DNA of 50,325 bases. Source: an uncultured Lachnospiraceae bacterium (GTDB taxonomy: Bacteria; Bacillota; Clostridia; Lachnospirales; Lachnospiraceae). Below, one piece after another: positions 26,553-34,922 of this stretch. Below the pieces are notes generated by a model that saw only the letters and a list, made by a program, of their open reading frames with translations, searched no databases and had not been told where the DNA came from. Positions within the stretch are counted from its first letter, which is position 1, and each line of letters starts with the position of its first letter. The stretch lies in contig CACYEN010000044.1 of the NCBI GenBank assembly GCA_902773435.1, forward strand, positions 1 to 50,325, in the 5' to 3' direction. A program made the translations under genes and the position numbers.

Positions 26553-27053
26553 ATGAGACTTTTCGCAGCGATCCTCTTTCCCGGCGACGTCAGGAGAACG
26601 CTGATCGGGACGATGCACGACCTGAAGGCGCGCCGTGTCGGAGGCAATTATGTCTCCGCCGACAATCTTCACATGACCCTCTGTTTCATCGGGGAGATCC
26701 AGAACTCGGAGCCGGTGAAGGAGGCGATGAAGAGCGTGCCGCTCAAGCCGTTCCACCTGACGCTGACGGATCCCGGGAACTTCGGGAACACGCTCTACGT
26801 GGGCGTCAAGGGAGGTCAGAAGCTGAAGGAATATGCGAAGGCGCTGAGAGGTGCCCTCGACGCCGCCGGAATCTCCTATGACAGGAAGAGCTTTGAGCCC
26901 CACATAACGCTCGTCAGAAGCGCGTCGGACGTCAAACTCCAGGGAATTGTCATCCCGAAGACGGAGATGATGGTCCGGAAGATTTCGCTCATGAAATCGG
27001 AGCAGAAGAACGGGAAGACCGTGTACACGGAGATCTTCTCGGTCAGCGCGTGA
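26553..27053 (+). CDS. thpR: RNA 2',3'-cyclic phosphodiesterase (2H family, ThpR-like)
   Basis: A 166-residue two-histidine (2H) phosphoesterase. Both catalytic motifs are intact: HMT at residues 40-42 (NLHMTLCFIGE) and HIT at 117-119 (EPHITLVR). The family opens 2',3'-cyclic phosphates on RNA ends and can ligate tRNA halves in vitro. GGGAGG nine bases before the ATG at 26553 sets the start; a longer frame from 26421 runs back through the terminator. It is the first gene of the operon and is followed after 11 bases by the 76-residue protein. Being the lead gene of a stator operon is unusual and may reflect RNA repair linked to stress or defence (inference). Confidence 0.88.
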   Translation: MRLFAAILFPGDVRRTLIGTMHDLKARRVGGNYVSADNLHMTLCFIGEIQNSEPVKEAMKSVPLKPFHLTLTDPGNFGNTLYVGVKGGQKLKEYAKALRGALDAAGISYDRKSFEPHITLVRSASDVKLQGIVIPKTEMMVRKISLMKSEQKNGKTVYTEIFSVSA

Positions 27054-27064
27054 GGAGGGAAAAC

Positions 27065-27295
27065 ATGCTGTTCGGACGAGGAAAGAAGGCGGAACAGGGC
27101 GCGAAGAAGACCTACGACAGGGAGAAGCTCGTCCCCGTGATCCGGAAGAGCATCTGCACGGCGGAGAGGTCCGCCGGGTTCCGTCATCTCAGCGACGGCC
27201 ATTTCGAGGACGTGATGCTGATCCGGGACGACCGGGACCTCCGGGAATTTATGGAGATGTACGGGATCGAGGAGGTTCCGGAGACATTTTACTGA
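27065..27295 (+). CDS. Small conserved-looking protein, unknown function
   Basis: A 76-residue soluble protein with a basic N-terminus (GRGKKAEQGAKK), a central ICTAERSAGFRHLSDGHFED segment, and a C-terminal DLREFMEMYGI stretch followed by acidic residues and TFY. It resembles short proteins found in many Lachnospiraceae that bear unreliable names in databases; I assign no function. GGAGGG a few bases before the ATG at 27065 sets the start. Position between the 2H esterase and the DnaX-like gene, all within one operon, supports it as real. Confidence 0.65.
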   Translation: MLFGRGKKAEQGAKKTYDREKLVPVIRKSICTAERSAGFRHLSDGHFEDVMLIRDDRDLREFMEMYGIEEVPETFY

Positions 27296-27331
27296 GAGAA
27301 GACATGACCGCTTTGGAGATGAGGAGACGGC

Positions 27332-28507
27332 ATGGCATACGAGACGCTTCTTGGGAGAGCGCGGCCCGCGACATTCGATGAGATCAGGGGTCAGGACGAC
27401 GTCGTGAAATCCCTGAGGAACCAGATCATGAAGGGCAGGATCAGCCACGCGTACCTCTTCACCGGAATCAGGGGCACGGGAAAGACCTCGGCCGCGCGGG
27501 TGTTCGCGCGCGCGATCAACTGCGAGCGGCCGGTGAACGGCAATCCCTGCGGCGAGTGCCCGTCCTGCCGGATGATCATGGGCGGACAGTCCAACAACGT
27601 GATCGAGATCGACGGCGCGGCGAACGGGCTCGTGGAGGACGTTCGCGACATCATCAGCGTCACGGAGCACAGGCCGGTCAGCGGGAAATACATCGTCTTC
27701 ATCATCGACGAGATCCAGATGATGAAGAGGGGCGCGTCGAACGCGTTTCTGAAGACGCTCGAGGAGCCCCCGGAATATGTGGTCTTTATCCTGGCGACGA
27801 CGGATCTCAAAAATATACCCCAGACCGTCATGTCGAGGTGCCAGGAATACCGCTTCAGCAGGCTCGGCGAGGACACGATCGTGAGCCGCATGCGGGAGCT
27901 GCTCGGGAAGGACGGCAGGGAGGCGGAGGAGAAGGCGCTCCGCCGCATCGCGGCGCTCTCCGAGGGATCGATGAGGGACGCGCTGACGCTGCTTGACACG
28001 GCGGCCGCGTTCGGGGACGGACCGCTGATCACCTATGAGGACGCGCTCCGGGCACTCGGCGAGACCGACCTGACGGAGTACGCGGCGGTCACCGACGCGA
28101 TTGCCGGCGGCGACGCCGGAGGGGCCCTCCGGGCCCTCGACGGGATTATGGCCTCCGGCTGCGGGACGGAGGAGGCGGGACTTTGGCTCCTCGTGTACCT
28201 GCGGGACGTGTTCCTCGTGAAGAACGGACTTGGGGGCAGCGTACAGGCGTCCCCCGACCAGGCGGCGAAAATCCGCGCTTCGGCGGAGCGGATCGGGGAT
28301 GAGGAGCTGGACCGGTACATAGACGTCGTCGACGACGCGATGAGGGAGATCCAGTATTCCGAGAAGAAGAAAATACTCCTGGAGACGGCGGTCGCGCAGG
28401 CCGCCGGACCGGGTTTTTCGGAGAGAAGAAGGTACCTGGAGAGAAAGACAGAGGAACTTTTGAAGCGTATGGCCGGAGCAGGGGATGTCTCCGGACAGGG
28501 GGACTGA
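27332..28507 (+). CDS. Short divergent DnaX-like AAA+ ATPase (clamp-loader gamma/tau type)
   Basis: A 391-residue AAA+ protein of the clamp-loader class. Walker A is GIRGTGKT (45-52). The four-cysteine zinc module is C64, C73, C76 and C79, Walker B is FIIDEIQM (about 123-130), and the SRC arginine-finger motif lies at 168-170, so the ATPase core and lid look intact. It differs from standard DnaX: IDGAANG replaces the near-invariant IDAASN, and the protein stops about 150 residues short, without the tau DNA-polymerase-binding end. It is not next to recR or ybaB, the usual dnaX setting. It may be a specialised paralogue serving the neighbouring ZorA/ZorB-like pair. Being the only dnaX of the cell cannot be ruled out from this window. 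Confidence 0.85.
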   Translation: MAYETLLGRARPATFDEIRGQDDVVKSLRNQIMKGRISHAYLFTGIRGTGKTSAARVFARAINCERPVNGNPCGECPSCRMIMGGQSNNVIEIDGAANGLVEDVRDIISVTEHRPVSGKYIVFIIDEIQMMKRGASNAFLKTLEEPPEYVVFILATTDLKNIPQTVMSRCQEYRFSRLGEDTIVSRMRELLGKDGREAEEKALRRIAALSEGSMRDALTLLDTAAAFGDGPLITYEDALRALGETDLTEYAAVTDAIAGGDAGGALRALDGIMASGCGTEEAGLWLLVYLRDVFLVKNGLGGSVQASPDQAAKIRASAERIGDEELDRYIDVVDDAMREIQYSEKKKILLETAVAQAAGPGFSERRRYLERKTEELLKRMAGAGDVSGQGD

Positions 28508-28522
28508 AGGGGGAACCGGAGA

Positions 28523-30166
28523 ATGAAGAGGATATTCAGTTCGAAAGTGACGTTGATTCTGATCTATGTTCTGATGGCGGCTGTCGCGGTCTATCTGAAC
28601 CTGACCGCGGAGACGCCGGACCTGCCGAATATCATCGTGACCGCGGTGATGTTCTTCATCGTGCTCCTGATCTTCATCTTCGCGGTGACGAGGTTCGCCC
28701 GCATCGATTCCATGGTCAGGGACCTGAACGAAGCGTCGGCGCAGATAAAAAACGACTTCCGCGCCTCGGGCACCTATCTCTGGGACTCCTACAGCAGCAG
28801 GGACCTGATCTTCTCGAACAAGGTGCTCGGCAGGCGCTACGCCGAGTTCAGGGACGAGATGGACCGCCAGCAGTCGCTCTCCGAGGAGATCTATCACTGC
28901 GATATCGAGGATTATTTTAATGACGACCTGATCGACGATACGGTCAGCCGGAGCGTTCTCAACCTCGTCGGGGGCACGATGACGGGACTCGGAATTCTCG
29001 GGACATTTATCGGCCTCACGCTCGGCCTCCAGAAATTCAACACCGGCACGGCCGACGAGATCGCGTCCAGCATAGGGCCGCTCATCCAGGGCATCAAGAT
29101 CGCTTTCCACACGTCGATCTACGGCATGGTGTTCTCCCTCTTCTTCAGCTTCATCTACAAGAACAAGATGGATGAGGCCTACGAGGCGATGGACAGATTC
29201 CTGAGCGCGTTCAGGAATTTCGTCCTTCCGGACTCCGACAACGAGAGTTTCCGGCAGCTCGTCGCCTTTGAGAAGAAGCAGTCGGAGGAGATGACGCAGA
29301 TCGCCGGGACGTTCGCGGAGGAGATTTCGACGCGCGTGAACGAGATCATGACGCCCCAGTTCGACCGCATGAACCAGACGATCGAGAACTTCGCCACTGT
29401 CGCCAGCGAGGCGCAGGTCGAGGGCGTCGGCAGGATCGTCGACCGGTTTATCTCGGAGATGAACCGATCCATGGGCAATACGCTGTCCAGCCTCGGCGCC
29501 TCGATCCGCGAGACGGTCGAATGGCAGCAGCAGGACAGGGTCTACATGAGAAATATCCTCGACGAGATCGGGAGGATGACGAACAACACGTCGCGCGTCA
29601 ACGATCTCGCCGGCCAGTCCATCGAGCATATGGCCTCCTATGTCACGAAGCTCGACCAGCTGCAGGGATATGTCGCCGACGACCTCGCCGGGATCGAGCA
29701 GCTGATCAAGGACACCGCGGACGTCAGCGAGAAGCAGGTGGAGCACATGAAGATGCTGGCGGACTACGAGCGGCAGGTCGGCGAGTTCTCGGAGGACTTC
29801 AGCCGGGCGGCGGCCGCCCAGATCGCGCAGCTTGAGAAAGCCTCCGGAGAGAGCCTGAAGGCGGTCGCCGGAACCGCGGGCCGCACCGCGGAAAGCGCGC
29901 AGCAGGCTGTCGGAAGCATCTCGGCAGCAGCGGAGAGCAACCTGAAGAACGCGGTCCGTCTCTCCGAGAACCTGACCGGAAGCATGAACGCCTCCGCCGA
30001 GAGGCTGTCCGAATCGGCGGACAAGCTGAATCAGCAGCTCACGGCCTCGCTCGTCGCGACGGCGGAGAGCTACAACCGGATGCAGGAAGAGCTCGAGCAG
30101 ATGATCTACGCGATGGATGTCCTTCGGAGAAATATCGCGTCCATGAACCAGCTGCGCGGCGAATGA
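28523..30166 (+). CDS. MotA/TolQ/ZorA-like proton channel protein with long tail
   Basis: A 547-residue protein with four predicted membrane helices: about 9-27, 36-57, 149-169 and 188-212. The last pair carries the MotA/TolQ/ExbB core motifs LGILGTFIGLTLGL and IKIAFHTSIYGMVFSLFF. The remaining 330 residues are cytoplasmic, mostly helical and coiled-coil-like. A five-subunit channel with a long inner tail is the hallmark of ZorA in Zorya defence systems; MotA has a much shorter cytoplasmic part. The gene starts 15 bases after the DnaX-like gene and 17 bases before the partner, so assembly with the next product is expected. Confidence 0.88.
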   Translation: MKRIFSSKVTLILIYVLMAAVAVYLNLTAETPDLPNIIVTAVMFFIVLLIFIFAVTRFARIDSMVRDLNEASAQIKNDFRASGTYLWDSYSSRDLIFSNKVLGRRYAEFRDEMDRQQSLSEEIYHCDIEDYFNDDLIDDTVSRSVLNLVGGTMTGLGILGTFIGLTLGLQKFNTGTADEIASSIGPLIQGIKIAFHTSIYGMVFSLFFSFIYKNKMDEAYEAMDRFLSAFRNFVLPDSDNESFRQLVAFEKKQSEEMTQIAGTFAEEISTRVNEIMTPQFDRMNQTIENFATVASEAQVEGVGRIVDRFISEMNRSMGNTLSSLGASIRETVEWQQQDRVYMRNILDEIGRMTNNTSRVNDLAGQSIEHMASYVTKLDQLQGYVADDLAGIEQLIKDTADVSEKQVEHMKMLADYERQVGEFSEDFSRAAAAQIAQLEKASGESLKAVAGTAGRTAESAQQAVGSISAAAESNLKNAVRLSENLTGSMNASAERLSESADKLNQQLTASLVATAESYNRMQEELEQMIYAMDVLRRNIASMNQLRGE

Positions 30167-30183
30167 CCGCGGGAGGGTAAGAG

Positions 30184-31473
30184 ATGGCAGGGAGAAGGAG
30201 AAGGAGAAGGGAAGACGAGGATCACTCCTACTGGCTGTCGTACTCGGATATGATGGCCGGTCTTCTTCTGATGTTCGTGATCATCATCTCATTTACGATG
30301 ATGCAGGCGAAACGTCAGTATGAGAGGGACGCGAAGGAGCTCGCGAAGCAGCAGGAGACGCTGGAGGAGCAGGAGACGCAGCTGAAGGAACAGCAGGAGA
30401 CCGTCAGCGAGCAGGAGCAGATGCTCGACGAGCAGCAGAAGCTGCTGGAGGAGCAGCAAAAGACCGCGGAAGAACAGCAGAAGAAGCTGGAGGAACAGCA
30501 GAAGACCGCGGAAGAACAGCAGAAGAAGCTGGACGAGCAGCAGAAGACCGCGGAGGAGCAGCAGAAGAAGCTGGACGAGCAGCAGAAGACCGTGGAAGAC
30601 CAGCAGAAGGAGCTCACCGACGCCCAGAAGACGCTGGAGGAGCAGCAGAAGACGCTGGATGAACAGCAGAAGCTTCTGGATGAACAGAAGACGACCGTCG
30701 AGGACCAGGAGAAAAAGCTGGGCGAGCAGCAGAAGGAGATCGACGAGCAGCAGAAGACCGTGGACGAGCAGCAGAAAAAGCTCACCGACGCCCGGAAGAC
30801 GATGGAGGAGCAGCAGAAGAAGCTCGACGAACAGCAGGAGGAGCTTGACGCCCAGAGGAGCACGGTCGAGGAACAGCAGAAGAAGCTGAGCGAGCAGCAG
30901 GACCAGATCGAGAACCAGCAGAAGCGGATGGAGGATCTCATCGGGATCAGGACCGAGCTCGTCGAGGAGCTGAGGGAGGCCTTCTCCGGGACGGCGACGG
31001 TCACGGTCGACGCCAAGACCGGCGCGATCATGTTTGACTCGAACGTCCTGTTTGAATACAACGACGATGAGCTGAGCGAGACCGGTGAGGATTTCCTCAG
31101 GGATTTCCTGCCCCAGTATTTCGACGTGCTGCTCAGCGACGAATTCAGGGAGTACCTGTCCGAGATCATCATCGAGGGACACACGGACACCGACGGAAGC
31201 TACATCTTCAACCTCGACCTGTCCCAGAGAAGGGCTCTCGCGGTCGCGGAGTTCTGCCTCGAGGACGACAGCGAGGTGCTGAGCTACCAGGAGATCCAGG
31301 ACCTCAGGGGAATCCTGACGGCCAACGGGAAATCTTACAGCAGCCCGATCTACGACGAGTACGGAGACGTGGATATGGACGCTTCCCGGCGCGTCGAGAT
31401 CAAGTTCCGCCTCAAGGAAGAGGAAATGGTCGATCAGATGATGGAGATCCTGAGCCAGGGCAGGGACAGCTGA
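30184..31473 (+). CDS. OmpA/MotB/ZorB-like stator protein with long coiled coil
   Basis: A 429-residue protein. Residues 1-14 are Arg-rich, and the single membrane helix starts at WLSYSDMMAGLLLMFV; Asp 22 sits where MotB has its proton-carrying Asp. Residues about 41-252 are a near-perfect heptad repeat built from units such as EEQQKKL and DEQQKTA. Residues 265-429 form an OmpA-like peptidoglycan-binding domain, with EGHTDTDG, NLDLSQRRALAV and RRVEIKF. In MotB and ZorB the plug and linker are short. A 210-residue helix spans about 31 nm, enough to cross a thick Gram-positive wall. The repeat DNA (30340-30940) may vary in copy number. Confidence 0.9.
   Translation: MAGRRRRRREDEDHSYWLSYSDMMAGLLLMFVIIISFTMMQAKRQYERDAKELAKQQETLEEQETQLKEQQETVSEQEQMLDEQQKLLEEQQKTAEEQQKKLEEQQKTAEEQQKKLDEQQKTAEEQQKKLDEQQKTVEDQQKELTDAQKTLEEQQKTLDEQQKLLDEQKTTVEDQEKKLGEQQKEIDEQQKTVDEQQKKLTDARKTMEEQQKKLDEQQEELDAQRSTVEEQQKKLSEQQDQIENQQKRMEDLIGIRTELVEELREAFSGTATVTVDAKTGAIMFDSNVLFEYNDDELSETGEDFLRDFLPQYFDVLLSDEFREYLSEIIIEGHTDTDGSYIFNLDLSQRRALAVAEFCLEDDSEVLSYQEIQDLRGILTANGKSYSSPIYDEYGDVDMDASRRVEIKFRLKEEEMVDQMMEILSQGRDS
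30340..30940 (+). repeat. In-frame 21-base repeats encoding the coiled coil
   Basis: About 28 degenerate copies of a 21-base unit encode EQQK-type heptads. Neighbouring units, such as those at 30460-30590, are almost identical at the DNA level, so slippage or recombination could change the coil length by whole heptads without breaking the frame. Confidence 0.85.
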
Positions 31474-31519
31474 ACACGGAGAGCTTGATATCTGACGAAG
31501 GGTTGATCGGGAGGAAGCC

Positions 31520-32224
31520 ATGTCCGGGAAGAACCGCAATCAGGATCCGAGGAGGATCATCGCCGAACTCAGGGCGAGGGACGACGAGGAGGGGACCGAG
31601 GAGTCCGCTCTCCGTCTTGCCGTGGCGGAGCTGGATACCGGCGTGGAAGCCGAGGACGGCCTCAAGATCCTGAACTATCTCGCGAGCGCCGGGAATACCG
31701 CTGCGATGAGAAAATTCGCCGAGCTCTTCTCCGAGGGCCGCTATTACGCGAAGGATGAGGGGAAGGCGATCGAATGCCTGAGAAGGGCGGACCAGAGAGG
31801 GGATGCCGAGGCGGCTTTCCTGCTCGGCAGGAGGTTCCGTCTCGGCATCGGGACCGAGCCTGATGAGAAGAGGGCGGTCCGGTTTTTCGCCCGCGCGGCG
31901 GACCGGGGGCACATGAAGGCGAAGTATCAGCTGGCGGTCTACTGCCTCGGGGAGAAGCGCCCCGAGGAGGGATTTGCGCTGCTGCGCCAGTGCTTTCAGG
32001 GGGGACTCGCCGAGGCCGGGTACGATTACGCGGTGTGCATGCTCAACGGCGAGGGGGTCCGCCGCAATGTCGGGAAAGCGGTTTCGATTCTGGAGAACCT
32101 CGCGGCCCAGGGGGATAAGGACGCCGCCCTGAAACTGGAGTTCATGTACAGGACGGGTTACCGGATAAAGAAGGACCCCGCGAAGGCATCCGTGTACGCG
32201 AAGCTGGCGGGGAAAGGAAGCTGA
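31520..32224 (+). CDS. Sel1-repeat (TPR-like) protein
   Basis: A 234-residue soluble protein. After an acidic, Arg-containing N-terminus it has about five Sel1-like repeats of 32-36 residues, each with A-x-x-x-L/F-x-x-G, then K-A-[IV]-x-x-[FL]-x-x-A-A-x-x-G-[DH]. Such solenoids bind other proteins. It is the last gene of the stator operon, 46 bases after the OmpA-like gene, with GGGAGGA before the ATG. No catalytic domain. An adaptor joining the stator tail to an effector or to the DnaX-like ATPase is plausible, but this is only inferred. Confidence 0.82.
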   Translation: MSGKNRNQDPRRIIAELRARDDEEGTEESALRLAVAELDTGVEAEDGLKILNYLASAGNTAAMRKFAELFSEGRYYAKDEGKAIECLRRADQRGDAEAAFLLGRRFRLGIGTEPDEKRAVRFFARAADRGHMKAKYQLAVYCLGEKRPEEGFALLRQCFQGGLAEAGYDYAVCMLNGEGVRRNVGKAVSILENLAAQGDKDAALKLEFMYRTGYRIKKDPAKASVYAKLAGKGS

Positions 32225-32285
32225 GCGCCGTCCCGGAAAAAGACAGCCGGCTGACATTTTTATGCACATGAGAGGAGACTGAACG

Positions 32286-33500
32286 ATGGACATGATGAAG
32301 AAGCGGTGGATTATCCTTGCGGCGAGCTGCCTAGTCGCGCTCTGTGTCGGTTCTCTCTACGCCTGGAGCGTGTTCGCTTCTCCGATGGGGACTTACCTCT
32401 CCGAGCTGACGGGAACCGAGATCGCGAGCCTCGCGATCGTCTTTACGGTCGCCAATTCCGTCGGACCGGTCACTATGATCGCCGGCGGTTTTATTAACGA
32501 CAGGATCGGGCCCAGGCTCGTTCTTCTGATCGGAGGAATCCTGTTCGGCGCGGGCATGATCGGGGCAGGGTTCGCGAAGTCGGTCCCGGCGCTGATCGTC
32601 ACCTACGGCCTCGGCGTGGGCCTCGGTGTGGGAATGGTCTACGGTACGATCGTCTCCAACGCGGTGAAATTCTTCCCGGACAGAAGCGGGTTCGCGGGCG
32701 GGCTCACAACCGCCTGCTACGGGGCGAGCTCGATCATCGTCCCGATCATCGCGACCGCGCTTGTTGAGCGGTACCACGTGACGACAGCGTTCAAGGTGAT
32801 CGGCGTCGTCATGATGGCGGTGATCTGCGCTTCGGCCCTCGTGATTGAGAGATGTCCAGCCGATTTCCGGGTGCCCGGGATGAAGAGCCGGGAGGGAACG
32901 GCCGGCGCGTCCAGGGATTACACCTGGAGGGAGATGCTCGGGGAGGTCAGGTTTTATCTCATGCTCCTCACTCTCACATGCGGGGCTTTCGCCGGCATGA
33001 TGATCATCTCCCAGGCATCCCCGATCGCCCAGCAGATGATGGGGTTCTCCCAGGGAAGGGCGGCGCTTGTCGTCTCGATTCTCGCCCTCTTTAACATGCT
33101 CGGAAGGCTCGCTTCCGGCACTCTCTCCGACCGGCTCGGAGCGCTCGGTACGATGAGGATTACGTTCGCCGGGTCGCTCGCCGCGGGACTCCTCCTGTAT
33201 TTCTGCAGGGAGACCACCCCCGCGATGTTCTACGCCGGAATCTGCGTCACGGGCTTCTGCTTCGGCGGCATCATGGGAATCTACCCCGGCTACACCGCGA
33301 GGGAATTCGGCCGGAAGAACAACAGCGTCAACTACGGGATCATGTTCATCGGATTCGCGCTCGCCGGGCTCTTCGGCCCGATGATCATGAATTCGCTGCG
33401 CGCTTCCACCGGCAGGTTCCAGCCGGCGTTCCTTGTCTCGGCGGTGCTGGCTGTGATCGGGGAACTTCTTCTGGTCCTCCTCGGCCGGCAGAGAGGGTGA
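32286..33500 (+). CDS. MFS transporter, OFA (oxalate/formate antiporter) family
   Basis: A 404-residue protein with 12 membrane helices. The N-terminal GSLYAWSVFASPM motif and the GLGVGLGVGMVYG helix are hallmarks of the OFA subfamily, which exchanges small carboxylates such as oxalate and formate. A charged cytoplasmic loop (about 193-215) separates the two halves. GAGGAG before the ATG at 32286 supports the start. It lies 61 bases after the Sel1 gene and could be read through from that operon, though a functional link is not evident. It may instead serve the C-glycoside locus downstream. Substrate not certain. Confidence 0.85.
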   Translation: MDMMKKRWIILAASCLVALCVGSLYAWSVFASPMGTYLSELTGTEIASLAIVFTVANSVGPVTMIAGGFINDRIGPRLVLLIGGILFGAGMIGAGFAKSVPALIVTYGLGVGLGVGMVYGTIVSNAVKFFPDRSGFAGGLTTACYGASSIIVPIIATALVERYHVTTAFKVIGVVMMAVICASALVIERCPADFRVPGMKSREGTAGASRDYTWREMLGEVRFYLMLLTLTCGAFAGMMIISQASPIAQQMMGFSQGRAALVVSILALFNMLGRLASGTLSDRLGALGTMRITFAGSLAAGLLLYFCRETTPAMFYAGICVTGFCFGGIMGIYPGYTAREFGRKNNSVNYGIMFIGFALAGLFGPMIMNSLRASTGRFQPAFLVSAVLAVIGELLLVLLGRQRG

Positions 33501-33596
33501 CGGAGGAGAAAGTTCATTTTCGATTACCGGATGAACCCGGAGGGCATAAAAGATCTGGAAAATGAGAAACAGAAGCTGAAAAATGCCGTCGGATAA
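33501..33596 (+). other. In-frame open frame directly after the MFS stop codon
   Basis: After the TGA at 33498-33500 the same frame stays open for 31 codons to a TAA at 33594. It encodes a gene-like stretch (FDYRMNPEGIKDLENEKQK) whose only ATG is at 33531. A GGAGGAG at 33502-33508 lies seven bases before an ATT codon. It could be a gene remnant, a tiny protein or a readthrough tail; none is proven. Confidence 0.3.
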
Positions 33597-33630
33597 ATAA
33601 ATAACACGGCGTGCCGAAATGTCATTCCTT

Positions 33631-33636
33631 TATAAT
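33631..33636 (+). promoter_or_regulatory. -10 box for the first oxidoreductase
   Basis: TATAAT, 48 bases before the start at 33684, with no recognisable -35 box. A weak -35 fits activator-dependent control. Confidence 0.5.
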
Positions 33637-33683
33637 GTGAGTATGAAATGAATCAGCACATCATGCGAACGGAGGAATCATTT

Positions 33684-34742
33684 ATGGCTAAAAAGTTCGG
33701 TATCATCGGTCACGGGTTCATGGGACACGAGCACGAGAAGATGCTCACGAATTTCGAAGGAATCGAAGTGACCGCGATCTGCGATATTGACCCGGAGCAG
33801 CTGAAGGACGTTCCCGAGGGGATCAGGACTTACGTGAACCCCAGCGACCTGATCAACGATCCCGACGTGGAAGTGGTTCTCGTCGTCACCAACAACAACC
33901 AGCATAAAAAGCTCGTGATCGAGGCCGCTGAAGCCGGCAAGGATATCATCTGCGAGAAGCCGGTCGCGCTGTCCCTCGAGGAGCTCGACGAGATGGAAGC
34001 AGCCGTCGCGAAGGCCGGCGTGAAGTTCACGGTCCATCAGCAGCGCCGCTATGACCAGGATTTCCGCACCGCCAAGGCCGTCTACGACTCGGGCGAGCTC
34101 GGCGACCTCTACGTCGTGAAATCTTCCCTCTACGGGTTCAACGGCAACATGCACGACTGGCACGTCTTCATCAGCGAGGGCGGCGGCATGCTCTACGACT
34201 GGGGCGTTCACCTGATCGATCAGATGCTCTGGATGATCCCCGGGAAGATCACGAGCGTCTTCGCCAACGTCCGCAGCGTCATCAACACGGAGGTTGACGA
34301 CTACTTCCACATCATGCTGAGATTCGAGAGCGGTCTTGTTGGAGAGATCGAGCTCGGCACCTACTACCTGTGCGACAAGCCGCATCACTTTGAGCGCCAC
34401 TGGTTCCTCGGCGGCAACAGGGGTTCCGCCTATGTGGACGGCTTCTTCCCGGAGGGCAGGATCATCCACACGGCACACCTCCTGAAGAACGTCGGCGGAC
34501 AGCGCACGATGACCGCAGCCGGACCGACCAGGTCCTTCGGACCGCCGGCGGAGGGCCTTCTCCAGATCTCCGACCTGCCGAAGGTCGACACGAAGCACGA
34601 GGACTATTTTACGAATTATCTCGCGGCCCAGGAGGGCAGGGAGGAGTTCCTCGTCAAGATCCCGGAGACGCGCAGGGTGCTGAGGCTCATGGACGCGGTC
34701 CGGGAATCCGCGAGAACAGGGAAGTCGGTGGACTTCGAGTGA
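33684..34742 (+). CDS. Gfo/Idh/MocA oxidoreductase (first copy)
   Basis: A 352-residue NAD(P)-dependent sugar oxidoreductase. It has the dinucleotide fold GIIGHGFMGHEHEKM at about 5-19, the CEKPVAL motif at about residues 92-98, and the catalytic GGGMLYDWGVHLIDQ segment with its conserved His. Family members oxidise or reduce a sugar hydroxyl. The C-glycoside locus just downstream encodes the enzymes that cut 3-keto C-glycosides, so oxidation of the sugar C3 hydroxyl is a fitting role (inference). CGGAGGA eight bases before the ATG at 33684 sets the start. It has its own promoter and terminator and points toward the two regulators. Confidence 0.88.
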   Translation: MAKKFGIIGHGFMGHEHEKMLTNFEGIEVTAICDIDPEQLKDVPEGIRTYVNPSDLINDPDVEVVLVVTNNNQHKKLVIEAAEAGKDIICEKPVALSLEELDEMEAAVAKAGVKFTVHQQRRYDQDFRTAKAVYDSGELGDLYVVKSSLYGFNGNMHDWHVFISEGGGMLYDWGVHLIDQMLWMIPGKITSVFANVRSVINTEVDDYFHIMLRFESGLVGEIELGTYYLCDKPHHFERHWFLGGNRGSAYVDGFFPEGRIIHTAHLLKNVGGQRTMTAAGPTRSFGPPAEGLLQISDLPKVDTKHEDYFTNYLAAQEGREEFLVKIPETRRVLRLMDAVRESARTGKSVDFE

Positions 34743-34807
34743 GAAGCCGGTGTTCCCGGATCACGCCTGTGCGGAGAGGGGCTTAAGAACTGAACACGGA
34801 ATATACA

Positions 34808-34841
34808 CCGCGCGTCATTGCTGACGCGCGGCTTTTTTTTT
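34808..34841 (+). terminator. Terminator after the first oxidoreductase
   Basis: A 10-bp perfect stem (34808-34817 with 34822-34831) has a four-base loop and is followed by CTTTTTTTTT. Confidence 0.95.
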
Positions 34842-34922
34842 GACGAAAAGAGGCCGTCTCTGTCCCCGGGGGTCCCGGGCCCGGGGGAGCGGCGGCCGGC
34901 GGGTTTCCCGCGCCGCATCCGA

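Noticed and set aside
26876-29746. 956-residue minus-strand open frame across the DnaX/ZorA-like genes
   Set aside because: Antisense shadow spanning several real genes; no motif, and it crosses clear plus-strand start sites.
30340-30940. Possible CRISPR or noncoding repeat array
   Set aside because: The 21-base units are in frame inside one coding gene, degenerate at third positions and without spacers.
30289-31539. Leucine-rich minus-strand frame opposite the OmpA-like gene
   Set aside because: The Leu repeats are the reverse complement of the EQQK heptad codons. The plus frame has membrane, coiled-coil and OmpA motifs in the right order.
26553-32224. Calling the operon a complete Zorya system
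   Set aside because: ZorC, ZorD, ZorE and other known Zorya effectors are absent; only the stator pair is similar, so the name is not justified.
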